Source of the DNA: an uncultured Dorea sp.
GTDB taxonomy: Bacteria; Bacillota; Clostridia; Lachnospirales; Lachnospiraceae
NCBI GenBank assembly: GCA_910588745.1
Contig: CAJURK010000021.1
Span: 1-50,050 of the forward strand
Direction: 5' to 3'
DNA: 50,050 nt
Shown here: piece after piece, positions 1-8,443 of the stretch
Position numbering within the stretch: the first letter of the stretch is position 1
How the letters are laid out: each line of letters begins with the position of its first letter
Translations under genes and position numbers: made by a program
The notes under the pieces: model-generated
What the model was told of the DNA's origin: nothing
The model's input: the letters and a program-made list of their open reading frames with translations, nothing else
Database searches by the model: none

Positions 1-135
1 GTTCGGAATAGTGTGGTTCTGGCGGTCTATCTCTTGTTTTCGGTTGCTTGCTTCTTTACCGTACATGAGCTTTGGCTCAGAGGTTGTTTTTTACGTCTAA
101 TATGAGCGCGGCGTGTATCGGCCGAATTCCGTAAT

Positions 136-734
136 ATGCTTTCATTCGGGAACGGCATCGCTGAGAACAAAGGGGGACTGAGGGTACTTACGTATGAATC
201 AGGTAACGACATCCAGACTGTCTGCAGCAAACACAGCTACCGCATATTACTCTGCATTACCGAATCCGGTTCCAAGAACGAAGTAGAATATTTGGACATG
301 CTTGAAAATATGCGTGCAGACGGCACTATTTTACTGTGCCCTACCACCCGAATGAAAGATATATCAAAATATGACCGTCAAGCTATTATTTCTGTTGATG
401 CTGTAATTAACGACAAGATTCCTAATGTATGCTCTGATTTCTACAAAGGCGGATACCTTGCCGCCAATAAACTGGTTGAAAATGGCTGTAAAAACATTCT
501 CCACATTTCCGCCCATAATTATTATTATGCTAATGAGCAAAGACATATGGGGTTTGAAACCGGCATAAAAGAACATTTGAATTCTATCCAAAGTTATCAG
601 ATTGAGGGGACTTCAATTTTTAAGGAATGCAGTATTCTCAGCACCATAAAAGCAATACTAAATCTCATCTTTCTAAAGAAACTTTGTAATGGTATATAGA
701 TATTATTTCTCAAAGACATATAAATTGTAAGTAT
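136..734 (+). pseudogene. LacI-family transcriptional regulator, decayed remnant
   Basis: The longest open frame (136-699) matches the middle of the sugar-binding domain of LacI/GalR repressors: a segment like SYRILLCITES, then ADGTILLCPT, then the typical YKGGYLAANKLVENG motif near residues 103-117. The N-terminal helix-turn-helix is missing; upstream DNA has stops in all three frames. The C-terminal part is also broken. After about base 640 the family-like reading continues in another frame with an internal stop and runs into a permease fragment. It cannot bind DNA as a LacI protein. Neighbouring sugar genes suggest it once controlled a carbohydrate locus; that is inference. Confidence 0.7.
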
Positions 735-1298
735 AATAATGGGAATGCGCTTGCAGGTCTTGCAACCATTGGGGGAATGCAGTATGATTTGATTTCGTTC
801 AGCTTAATTGCGGGATTGAATTTCGGAGCCGGGATTACTATTTTGCTGACAGGCGTTCGTATGATGCTTGGAGAAATTATCCCTGCGTTCAAAGGAATCA
901 GTGAGAAAGTGATTCCGAACGCAGTTCCCGCGCTTGATATTCCAATGATTTTCCCATATGCGCCAAACGCGCTTTTGATTGGATTCGTTATCAGTATGGT
1001 GACAAGTATCCTGACAATTGTCGTGATGGCTTCCACAGGAACTATGATTTACGCAGTCATTCCGCTCACGGTAGCGTGCTTTTTTGACGTGGCTCCAGGA
1101 GCTGTATTTGCAAACAAAGAAGGAGGGCGCGCCGCCGCAATTGTTTCATCAGCCGTTAGCGGCGTTGTAATGATTCTTCTCGTTATGTTTTCTATCGGGG
1201 TTACGCTGGAAACGGCGGCAGGTTTCAACCAGTTATACGGGGGAAATGATTTTTCTGTCTTTTCAGGCGTCAGTTCCGTGATTTCAAATCTGTTTTGA
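735..1298 (+). pseudogene. Ascorbate-type PTS IIC permease (UlaA/SgaT family), C-terminal fragment
   Basis: The frame 777-1298, extendable in phase upstream to about 735, encodes a hydrophobic protein like the last third of UlaA-type PTS IIC components. Recognisable stretches are GLNFGAGITILLTGVRMML, LGEIIPAFKGISEKVIPNA, and the FANKEGGR loop followed by further membrane segments and a natural-looking C-terminus. About 270 N-terminal residues of a normal ~450-residue permease are absent, and no IIA or IIB gene is nearby. The fragment is joined directly to the LacI remnant, which points to an internal deletion. An internal ATG gives a 173-residue ORF, but I see no good ribosome binding site, so it is probably not expressed. 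Confidence 0.75.
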
Positions 1299-1400
1299 GG
1301 AACTGTGCTTGAAACAACATGCGGAAGCGAAAAGTGCATAGTTGTTTTCCGATAGATAAAAGACAGATGAAATAAGGAGAAGTTTATAAGGAGTTTTGGA

Positions 1401-3575
1401 ATGATTGATTTACCGAATTATGCGGCAGGCTATTACCCGTTGGTACAAAAAAGAGAAGACTGGGAAAGAGATCTTCAAAATATGAAAAAATGCGGCATTT
1501 CCTTGATTCGTACGGCAGAGCTGTTCTGTTCCTGGGATCAGATCGAACCGGAACAGGGAAGATATGAATTTGAATGGCTGGATGAGTTTTTTGAACTGTG
1601 CAGCGCATATGAAATGAAAATATTACTTGGAACCGGCACGGCGTCGCCTCCGTATTGGCTCCATACCTTATATCCGGACGTAAATATTACAAATAACCAT
1701 GGGGAACAATATCCCAATAATGCTTCTTATTCCTGGGCGTGTTTTGATCATCCGGGGTTCATTAAGGAGGCGGAGCGCTATCTTACTGCGCTGGTAAAAC
1801 GTTATTGTAAGCATGAGGCGTTGTATGCGTATCAGATTCACAATGAAATTGCGTTCCCCTTTATGCCCCTGAACGGGAATGGAATCGATATTTACTGTTA
1901 TAATGAAGATTCCGTTCGGAAATATAGAGAATGGCTTAAGAATAAATATCAGAGTATCGATGCGCTGAATGAGGCGTATCGGTGGGGAGCAACGCATACA
2001 AGGCACTTATCCTTTGAGGAGGTGGAACCTCCAAAAGCAATGCCTTTTGCATGGGCGAGTGTGACCCGATGGCTGGACTGGAGGCTTTTTTGGATGGAAA
2101 ACACGGTTCAGTATATGAAATGGCAGCGGGATTTGATTAAGAAGTTTGACACAGAACATCTTGTCACGACAAACATATTTTTTCTGAAATCGCAGGATCC
2201 ATTTGGCGTTTTGACCGGCCTCGACCAATTTGAGATAGCAAAGGCGATGGATGTGATCGGGTACGATATTTATCCGGGAAGTGGGAATAAAGTTGAAACA
2301 ATGCCGGAATTCTCGTCCATGTGCCTTGATATGGGGAGAAGTACGGCGGAGCCTGTCGGAAAAGACTATTGGCTTTTAGAGACGGAAAGCGGCCCGATTA
2401 ACGGATGGGCGATGGGTCCCCACAGAAATGTGAACGGAAAGGATTTGTATAGAAATGTTCTGGACGCGGTGAGCCAGGGAGCGAAGCTGTGCTTGTATCA
2501 GGGATTCCGGGAATGGGATTTCCAGCCGATTCACTGGGGCGGTTTGGTAGATTTGGACGGCAACCCAACAGAAAGGTTAAAGAGTGCGGAAGAGATAGGT
2601 TCTCTGCTAAACCAAATGAAGGGCGCGATCGCTTCCGGAAAACGGGAAAAAGCGAAAATTGCGATTGCAATATGCAAGGAAAACGCTATTATTTTAAAGG
2701 GAATGGATCAGGAAAAATATTTGCTTCAGACGTTAAGGGGAGCGTATCGGGTATTCTGGGAAAAATATTACCAGGTTGATTTCATTTCCGAGAGAATGCT
2801 TACGGCGGAACATTTAAAACAATACCGGTTGGTTTATTTTCCGTTTTATGCATATATGACGCAAGAAATGGCGGATGAAGTGACGGAATATGTTGAAAGA
2901 GGCGGTACTGTTATTGAAACGGCAAGAATGGGAATGCTTGGAAGGCACGGGTGGTATAACCACTGTATGCCATGTTTTGCACTGCAAAAAGTTTTTGGAA
3001 TTGACGCGTTAGAAGCATACTCGGCCGTAACGCCGGAGATAACCTACCAGAGGAAAATCTATCAGGGGAGCTGGCATAAGGAAATATTACGTCTGACGGA
3101 ACCGGACGTGGAGGTTCTCGCACGTTTTGAGGACGATTTGCCAGCGGTCACAAGGCATAAGTATGGAAAAGGGGCGGCAGTTTATTTTGCTACGCATCCG
3201 GACGCGGCTTGGTTGGAAAATGAATCGTATTTGTTATGGGATATTTTGGATAGGATGTTACCCGAAATAGGCGTATTTCCCAAAGTGGAACTATTTTTCA
3301 GCCAGCGGCATCTGCGTGAATTTGACGGAAATTTAATAGAAGGCGAAAAAGAAGGATATCTGATTATTACCAGTTCTTTTACGAAGAAGTTCGCTTACAG
3401 TGCAAATGGAAGAAGATTGGTTGAAGTGGTAATCAGAACAGAACGGGACGTAAACCGGGTGGAAGGGCTAGTTGGCGGTGAAGTTTATAAGTTCTGTTTG
3501 CATGCGGGAGAACTGCGGTTTTCATTACAAATGGGGAAAAACGATTCGGAAGTTGTGAAGATCGAATACAAATAG
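1401..3575 (+). CDS. Beta-galactosidase, glycoside hydrolase family 42
   Basis: A 724-residue GH42 enzyme hydrolysing terminal beta-galactosides. It has the expected domain order: a TIM barrel (about 1-390), a trimerisation domain with a glutamine-amidotransferase-like fold (about 400-610), and a small C-terminal beta domain. The acid/base is in the IHNE motif (Glu149) and the nucleophile is probably Glu327 in WLLETESGP. No signal peptide is present, so it should act in the cytoplasm on imported oligosaccharides. AAGGAG lies 7 bases before the ATG. It is alone on its strand, after two decayed sugar genes, so its transporter is not local. The protein appears full length and intact. Confidence 0.93.
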   Translation: MIDLPNYAAGYYPLVQKREDWERDLQNMKKCGISLIRTAELFCSWDQIEPEQGRYEFEWLDEFFELCSAYEMKILLGTGTASPPYWLHTLYPDVNITNNHGEQYPNNASYSWACFDHPGFIKEAERYLTALVKRYCKHEALYAYQIHNEIAFPFMPLNGNGIDIYCYNEDSVRKYREWLKNKYQSIDALNEAYRWGATHTRHLSFEEVEPPKAMPFAWASVTRWLDWRLFWMENTVQYMKWQRDLIKKFDTEHLVTTNIFFLKSQDPFGVLTGLDQFEIAKAMDVIGYDIYPGSGNKVETMPEFSSMCLDMGRSTAEPVGKDYWLLETESGPINGWAMGPHRNVNGKDLYRNVLDAVSQGAKLCLYQGFREWDFQPIHWGGLVDLDGNPTERLKSAEEIGSLLNQMKGAIASGKREKAKIAIAICKENAIILKGMDQEKYLLQTLRGAYRVFWEKYYQVDFISERMLTAEHLKQYRLVYFPFYAYMTQEMADEVTEYVERGGTVIETARMGMLGRHGWYNHCMPCFALQKVFGIDALEAYSAVTPEITYQRKIYQGSWHKEILRLTEPDVEVLARFEDDLPAVTRHKYGKGAAVYFATHPDAAWLENESYLLWDILDRMLPEIGVFPKVELFFSQRHLREFDGNLIEGEKEGYLIITSSFTKKFAYSANGRRLVEVVIRTERDVNRVEGLVGGEVYKFCLHAGELRFSLQMGKNDSEVVKIEYK

Positions 3576-3586
3576 TCCTGCAAAAG

Positions 3587-3691
3587 AAAGGGGCGCTGCA
3601 AAATAACGGTTAGATACAACATATGGTGTTCGGAATACGTAACTCTCGTCCATATGCTGTATATAGAAACTGTATTATGCAATGCCCCTTT
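3587..3691. repeat. 105-bp imperfect palindrome flanked by AAAAG repeats (MITE-like, or bidirectional terminator)
   Basis: The two arms (3587-3626 and 3650-3691) are near-perfect reverse complements: AAAGGGGC, then TGCA, AATA, ATACA and CATATGG in the same order, with a few mismatches and a 23-base loop. The outer ends are directly followed on both sides by AAAAG (3582-3586 and 3692-3696), as expected of a target-site duplication. It fills the space between the convergent GH42 and murF genes exactly, ending at the murF stop. It could also serve as a terminator for both genes, but lacks a long T tract. Which role is primary cannot be told from one copy. Confidence 0.6.
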
Positions 3692-3696
3692 AAAAG

Positions 3697-5064
3697 TTAT
3701 AGTTTTTTCAGCGCCTCTACAATCTCCGGGAATTCCATTCCATGGGAGGCCTTTATCAGCACATTATCTCCCTCCAGGAGAATGTCTCCTGCCTGCGCAA
3801 GAAAAGCCTCCTTCGTCGGAAAATGCTTCACCGCGGTATCCGGCGATTTGGCTCCGGCCGCAATCTCTGCCGCCAGCTCGCCCACGGTGCAGACAAGGTC
3901 GATGCCCAGCTCGGCGGCATAACTGCCGACAGTCCGATGAAGTTCCGCCCAGTTGTCGCCCAGTTCGCCCATATCCCCGAGGACGGCTACCTTGCGGCCG
4001 ATTGCCATATTCAGCACGTCCAGCGCCGCTTTCATGGAAATCGTGTTGGCGTTGTAGCAGTCGTCTAAGAGGATCATATGCCCGGTCTGGATAATGTTGT
4101 TGCGCCCAGGCATAAAGGGAAGGCTTTCAATTCCCCGTTTGATCTCTTCGGCGGTCAGTCCCAGCGTATAGCCAACCGCCGCGCCAGCCAGCGCGTTGGA
4201 TACCATATGCAGGCCGGGAGTCGGAACGACGCAGGGAAAGGCTTCCTCCGGCAGGTGAATGGTGCAGGCGGTACCCTTTAATCCCAGCGGTTTCAGATCG
4301 TCGGCAAAGATGTCGCAGGTCTCCGGGTTCGTTCCATAGAATACAGGATCGGCGCCCTTTACCGGCCCTAAGGTAGAAAGAAGCGGATCGTCGCCGTTTA
4401 ATATGATGGAGCCGCCGTGCTTCATGTCCTGGAACATCTGGGTTTTTTCCTGCAGAATGCCTTCCTGTGTTTTTAAAAATTCCAAATGCGCGACGCCGAT
4501 ATTTGTAATAACGCAGATATCCGGGCTGGCTACGGAAGAGAGCTTGCGCATCTCGCCGAAGTGGTTGATGCCCATCTCAAGAACCGAAACCTGGTGGGCT
4601 TCGTTCATTTCAAATATAGTCAGAGGAAGTCCGCATTCATTGTTAAAGTTTCCCTGTGTTTTGTGAACATTATATTTCTCTGCCAGAACAGAAGCGATCA
4701 TTTCTTTTGTGCTGGTCTTACCGACGCTGCCGGTAATGCCGACCACCTTTACGTCAAAGGAATCCCGGTAAAGCTTTGCAATGTCGAGCAGCGCCTGGCC
4801 CGTTGCTTCTACCAGGATATAAGGGTAATCTGTATCGCCCAGATCCTCATGGGATACGACGCAGAGCGCGCCCTTTTCGATGGTTTCAGGAATAAAGGTA
4901 TGCGCGTTGAAGCGTTCGCCGTTAATTGCCACAAAAAGAAAATCCTTCTCTACCTTGCGGCTGTCGATAGCGACGCCGGCAGCTTCTTTGTCAAGCAGGC
5001 GGCTGTCGCCGTGATAAACGCCCTGGCAGGCTTCTGTTATGTTTGCCAGAGTAAGATTTTTCAT
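3697..5064 (-). CDS. murF: UDP-N-acetylmuramoyl-tripeptide--D-alanyl-D-alanine ligase
   Basis: This 455-residue ATP-dependent Mur ligase adds D-Ala-D-Ala to the UDP-MurNAc-tripeptide in the last cytoplasmic step of peptidoglycan precursor synthesis. The N-terminal MurF substrate domain contains the AIDSRKV motif (about 32-38), the central ATPase domain carries the P-loop GITGSVGKTST (109-119), and the C-terminal domain contains LLDDCYNAN. GAGGAG precedes the ATG. It lies 31 bases after ddl, whose product is its substrate, so the two steps are coupled in one operon. The stop codon abuts the palindromic element. Length and motifs are normal. Confidence 0.97.
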   Translation of the reverse strand: MKNLTLANITEACQGVYHGDSRLLDKEAAGVAIDSRKVEKDFLFVAINGERFNAHTFIPETIEKGALCVVSHEDLGDTDYPYILVEATGQALLDIAKLYRDSFDVKVVGITGSVGKTSTKEMIASVLAEKYNVHKTQGNFNNECGLPLTIFEMNEAHQVSVLEMGINHFGEMRKLSSVASPDICVITNIGVAHLEFLKTQEGILQEKTQMFQDMKHGGSIILNGDDPLLSTLGPVKGADPVFYGTNPETCDIFADDLKPLGLKGTACTIHLPEEAFPCVVPTPGLHMVSNALAGAAVGYTLGLTAEEIKRGIESLPFMPGRNNIIQTGHMILLDDCYNANTISMKAALDVLNMAIGRKVAVLGDMGELGDNWAELHRTVGSYAAELGIDLVCTVGELAAEIAAGAKSPDTAVKHFPTKEAFLAQAGDILLEGDNVLIKASHGMEFPEIVEALKKL

Positions 5065-5095
5065 AGCTGTATCTCCTCAATATGAATTCGTCGGA

Positions 5096-6157
5096 CTATT
5101 CGTATCTCGCTTCGATTGATTTTTTGATGATCATTTCACAGAATTCACCGTATTCATATCCGGCAGCCTTTGCGGCCTTTGGCAGCAGGCTGGCGCTTGT
5201 CATGCCCGGGAGGGAATTTACCTCCAGGCAGTAAAACTTGCCGGTGCGGTTATCTACAATAAAATCAGCCCTGGAATATACATCCAGCCTAAGGGCGGCG
5301 AAAGCCTGTTCTCCAGCGGCCTGGATCTGCGCGGTTACCTCTGGGGAGAGGGAAGTAGCGGGACAGATCTCCGACGCGCCTCCAAGCTGGTATTTGTTGG
5401 CATAATCGAAGAATCCGTCTTTGGGGACGATTTCCACCAGGGGAAGCGCCTTGCCGTCAAAGATGCTGCAGGCGTATTCCCGTCCGTCAATGAACGGTTC
5501 AATGACGACTTCGGATTCCTTTTTGAAGGAAGTTTCGATTGCGGAGCGGTATTCCTCATCGGTATATACGATGTACACGCCCAGGCTGGAACCGCCGGAA
5601 CAGGGTTTCACCACTACCGGAAGATTAAGGCCGAGCGCGGACAGCGCGGTATCCTTATCTTTCTTTCGCAGATGGGTTCCGTCCGGAGTAGGGATGTTTT
5701 GCATCTTAAAAATTTCTTTGGCGACGCCCTTATCCATGGACAGGGAGCAGCCGAGGGAGTTAGGGCCGGTATATCGGATGCCCAGTACGTCAAAGGTAGC
5801 CTGAAGCTTGCCGTTTTCCCCAAGACTTCCATGCAGCGCCATAAAAGTAATGTCGGCCATGGAGCAGAGTTCCAGCACATTAGGACCGAGATATCCGGCT
5901 ATGCTGCCGGGACGTAAGGCCCACAGCGCGTTAAGATCCGGCTCGGTCACCTGGATATCGGCGGCAATCGAAAGTCCGCCGTCCGGGAGATCGAATACTT
6001 CTTCCAGCTTATCGGAATCGTAGGGGAGTCCCATAAAAGCATCCAGAAGATAGGCTTTGTGTCCCCGTTCCCGAAGCGCTCTGCAGATACCGGCGCCGGA
6101 GTTTAAGGATACGTCCCGCTCATTGCTGTAACCGCCTGCTAATACAATAATTTTCAT
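5096..6157 (-). CDS. ddl: D-alanine--D-alanine ligase
   Basis: A 353-residue ATP-grasp ligase that makes the D-Ala-D-Ala dipeptide used by MurF. The N-terminal SNERDVS motif (11-17, Glu13) binds the first D-Ala, the VVVKPCSGGSSLGV loop (181-194) binds ATP, and the C-terminal LEVNSLPGMT contains the magnesium ligands. In the omega loop the residue pair Lys255-Tyr256 is the type found in D-Ala-D-Ala ligases; the Phe of D-lactate enzymes and the His of Van ligases are absent. This predicts normal vancomycin-sensitive precursors. AAGGAG precedes the ATG. It follows pncB by 17 bases. Confidence 0.97.
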   Translation of the reverse strand: MKIIVLAGGYSNERDVSLNSGAGICRALRERGHKAYLLDAFMGLPYDSDKLEEVFDLPDGGLSIAADIQVTEPDLNALWALRPGSIAGYLGPNVLELCSMADITFMALHGSLGENGKLQATFDVLGIRYTGPNSLGCSLSMDKGVAKEIFKMQNIPTPDGTHLRKKDKDTALSALGLNLPVVVKPCSGGSSLGVYIVYTDEEYRSAIETSFKKESEVVIEPFIDGREYACSIFDGKALPLVEIVPKDGFFDYANKYQLGGASEICPATSLSPEVTAQIQAAGEQAFAALRLDVYSRADFIVDNRTGKFYCLEVNSLPGMTSASLLPKAAKAAGYEYGEFCEMIIKKSIEARYE

Positions 6158-6174
6158 AATCTAATACGCTCCTT

Positions 6175-7626
6175 CTAGTCTTTTCCAAGTTGGTTCAACA
6201 GTTCTTTCTTAACAGAGTACAGTTCGTCAGACAGATCCACATATACGTTATGCGGATAGAACAGACGCTTGGTTTCCTCCCACAAAGTTTTCTTTTCCTG
6301 CTTGCAGTATTCAGCAATATCCCTTACGGACGGAGATGTGTAGACGCATTCTCCATTCTTAAATATGGGGAGAAGGATTTCCCGCATGAGATAGGAACCG
6401 CCTGCCAGCCGGGTCTTTTTCCAGGTCTCGATCGGGTCGAAGATAACCAGATCCTTGCTGGTGTCGAATGTCTCGTGGGCAAAGCAGATTAAATCGGCGC
6501 GGATCTTGCCGGTTGTCTTGTCGTAAATTCTGTAAATCGTCTTATTGCCGGGGTTCGTAATCTTCTCCGTATTTTCCGAGAGCTTAATCTTAGGAACAAA
6601 TTCTCCCGCTTCATTCTGGATGGCGGCCAGTTTGTATACGCCGCCGAAGGACGGGCAGTCCTTGGAGGTGATTAAGTTGGTGCCGACGCCCCAGGAAGTG
6701 ATAGCGGCGCCCTGAACCTTCAGATCATGGAGCAGGTATTCATCCAGATCGTTGGAGGCGGCGATAACTGCTGTTTCAAACCCTGCCGCATCTAACATCT
6801 TACGGGCTTCCTTAGATAAATATGCAAGGTCGCCGCTGTCTAAGCGGATACCGTATTTGGTCAGCTTTCTGCCGGAATCGCGCATCTCCTGGAAAACGCG
6901 GATTGCGTTGGGTACGCCGGATTTCAACGTGTCATAGGTGTCCACCAGAAGCGTGCAGTTGTTCGGATATAATTCGGCGTAGGTTTTAAACGCAGTATAT
7001 TCATCTTTGAAGCTCATGATCCAGCTATGGGCATGGGTTCCTAAAACGGGTACGTCAAAAAGCTGCCCGGCAAGTACGTTGGAGGTTCCCACACAGCCGC
7101 CGATCATAGCGGCGCGGGCGCCGTATAAGCCGGCGTCCGGTCCCTGGGCGCGGCGCAGGCCGAACTCCATAACACCGTCTCCGTCGGCGGCAAATACAAC
7201 CCGGGAAGTTTTGGTTGCAATCAGAGACTGATGGTTGATGATATTTAAGATCGCAGTCTCTACAAGCTGAGCCTCCATAATAGGGGCGATGATCTTTAGC
7301 AGCGGTTCCTTGGGAAAGATGATGGTACCTTCGGGAATCGCATAAATATCGCCGCTAAAATGAAACCCGCCTAAGTAATTCAGAAAATCTTCGCTGAAGA
7401 TGCCGAGGCTTCTTAAATAATCCACGTCCTCATACGTGAAGTTGAGCCCCTTTACATATTCAATAACCTGCGCAAGTCCGGCGCAGACCGCATAGCCGCC
7501 GCTGCAGGGATTCTGGCGGTAGAATACGTCGAATACTACCGTTTCGTTCTGCCCCTGTTCATAGTAACCCTGCATCATGGTTAACTCATAAAAATCAGTC
7601 AGCAAGGTTAGATCTCTTTGGTTCAT
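6175..7626 (-). CDS. pncB: Nicotinate phosphoribosyltransferase
   Basis: A 483-residue enzyme converting nicotinate and PRPP to nicotinate mononucleotide with ATP, the entry to the Preiss-Handler route to NAD. The N-terminus has LLTDFYELTMMQGY, residues 154-160 read EFGLRRA, and the His in GTHAHSW (196-202) is the residue phosphorylated during catalysis. TAAAGGAG precedes the ATG at suitable spacing. The neighbours are plsC upstream and ddl 17 bases downstream, so it shares a mixed housekeeping operon. In the 75-base gap upstream, a TATAAT-like hexamer on the minus strand could give it its own promoter, but the -35 is weak. Confidence 0.96.
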   Translation of the reverse strand: MNQRDLTLLTDFYELTMMQGYYEQGQNETVVFDVFYRQNPCSGGYAVCAGLAQVIEYVKGLNFTYEDVDYLRSLGIFSEDFLNYLGGFHFSGDIYAIPEGTIIFPKEPLLKIIAPIMEAQLVETAILNIINHQSLIATKTSRVVFAADGDGVMEFGLRRAQGPDAGLYGARAAMIGGCVGTSNVLAGQLFDVPVLGTHAHSWIMSFKDEYTAFKTYAELYPNNCTLLVDTYDTLKSGVPNAIRVFQEMRDSGRKLTKYGIRLDSGDLAYLSKEARKMLDAAGFETAVIAASNDLDEYLLHDLKVQGAAITSWGVGTNLITSKDCPSFGGVYKLAAIQNEAGEFVPKIKLSENTEKITNPGNKTIYRIYDKTTGKIRADLICFAHETFDTSKDLVIFDPIETWKKTRLAGGSYLMREILLPIFKNGECVYTSPSVRDIAEYCKQEKKTLWEETKRLFYPHNVYVDLSDELYSVKKELLNQLGKD

Positions 7627-7701
7627 GATGATTTAACTCCTTTAAATTATAATGTTTTATTATAACACCCGCTTGTGTAAAATAAAAGGGATTCTTTTGC
7701 A

Positions 7702-8436
7702 TTACACCAGCGAAGCGTTTTTATTGATTGTCTCCTGAATGATGTTCTGGATGTATTCTTCCAGATGTTTTTTGGTATCCTTATCCAGAGTTTTCGGATA
7801 GATGGGCGTGCCGTATTCAATTATGACATGGGTTCGTTTTATTTTGGGGATATGGGCCTCAAAAATGTTATTGGTGTTGTTGATGGACATGGGGATAATA
7901 GCGCAGCCGCTTTTCTCGGCGATTTTCAGAGAACCCTTTTTAAAGGGAAGCATGCTCAGCTCTTCGCCCCGGTTCCGGGTTCCCTCTGGGAAAATACAGA
8001 TGGAAACCCCCGATTTTACATAGTCAATGGCTTCAAGAATAGACTTGAGGCCTTCTTTTACATTATCCCTGTCAAGGAAAATGCAGTACAGCGCCCTCAT
8101 CCAGTCCCTGAGAAGGGGATAGCGCAGCATTTCCTTCTTGGCGATATATCCGGTCAGCCTTTTGCACCTGGCATAGGTCAGCACAATGTCAAAATAGCTT
8201 CGGTGGTTGCCGGCGAATAGTACGGGTTCATCCGGGATATTTGCTTCGCCGATGACAGTCACATCTACTCCGCTGATCCAGATAATCAGGCGGAACGCAT
8301 ATTGTACGATCCGCAGAGAAGAGAGATCTTTGGCCTGTTTGTTCTTCAGCCCGATTAGCTGTTCAATCAGGAGTATCGGAATACCGAGCAGCAGGAACAG
8401 GAACAGGACGAGTGCAACAAAAATAAATCGTATCAT
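7702..8436 (-). CDS. plsC: 1-acyl-sn-glycerol-3-phosphate acyltransferase
   Basis: A 244-residue membrane-bound acyltransferase that adds the second acyl chain to lysophosphatidic acid to give phosphatidic acid. A hydrophobic N-terminal anchor spans roughly residues 3-27. The catalytic NHxxxxD motif is Asn77-His78 to Asp83, and the glycerophosphate-binding motif FPEGTR is at 149-154, with the basic FLDRD segment around 120-124. It starts 7 bases after malQ on the same strand, so the two are probably cotranscribed. The family assignment is clear; whether this is the main plsC or a paralogue cannot be judged from one window. Confidence 0.9.
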   Translation of the reverse strand: MIRFIFVALVLFLFLLLGIPILLIEQLIGLKNKQAKDLSSLRIVQYAFRLIIWISGVDVTVIGEANIPDEPVLFAGNHRSYFDIVLTYARCKRLTGYIAKKEMLRYPLLRDWMRALYCIFLDRDNVKEGLKSILEAIDYVKSGVSICIFPEGTRNRGEELSMLPFKKGSLKIAEKSGCAIIPMSINNTNNIFEAHIPKIKRTHVIIEYGTPIYPKTLDKDTKKHLEEYIQNIIQETINKNASLV

Positions 8437-8443
8437 AATCTTA

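Noticed and set aside
5096..6157. Ddl considered as a possible vancomycin-type D-Ala-D-Lac ligase
   Set aside because: The omega loop keeps Lys255-Tyr256 typical of D-Ala-D-Ala ligases, and no vanH or vanX gene is near.
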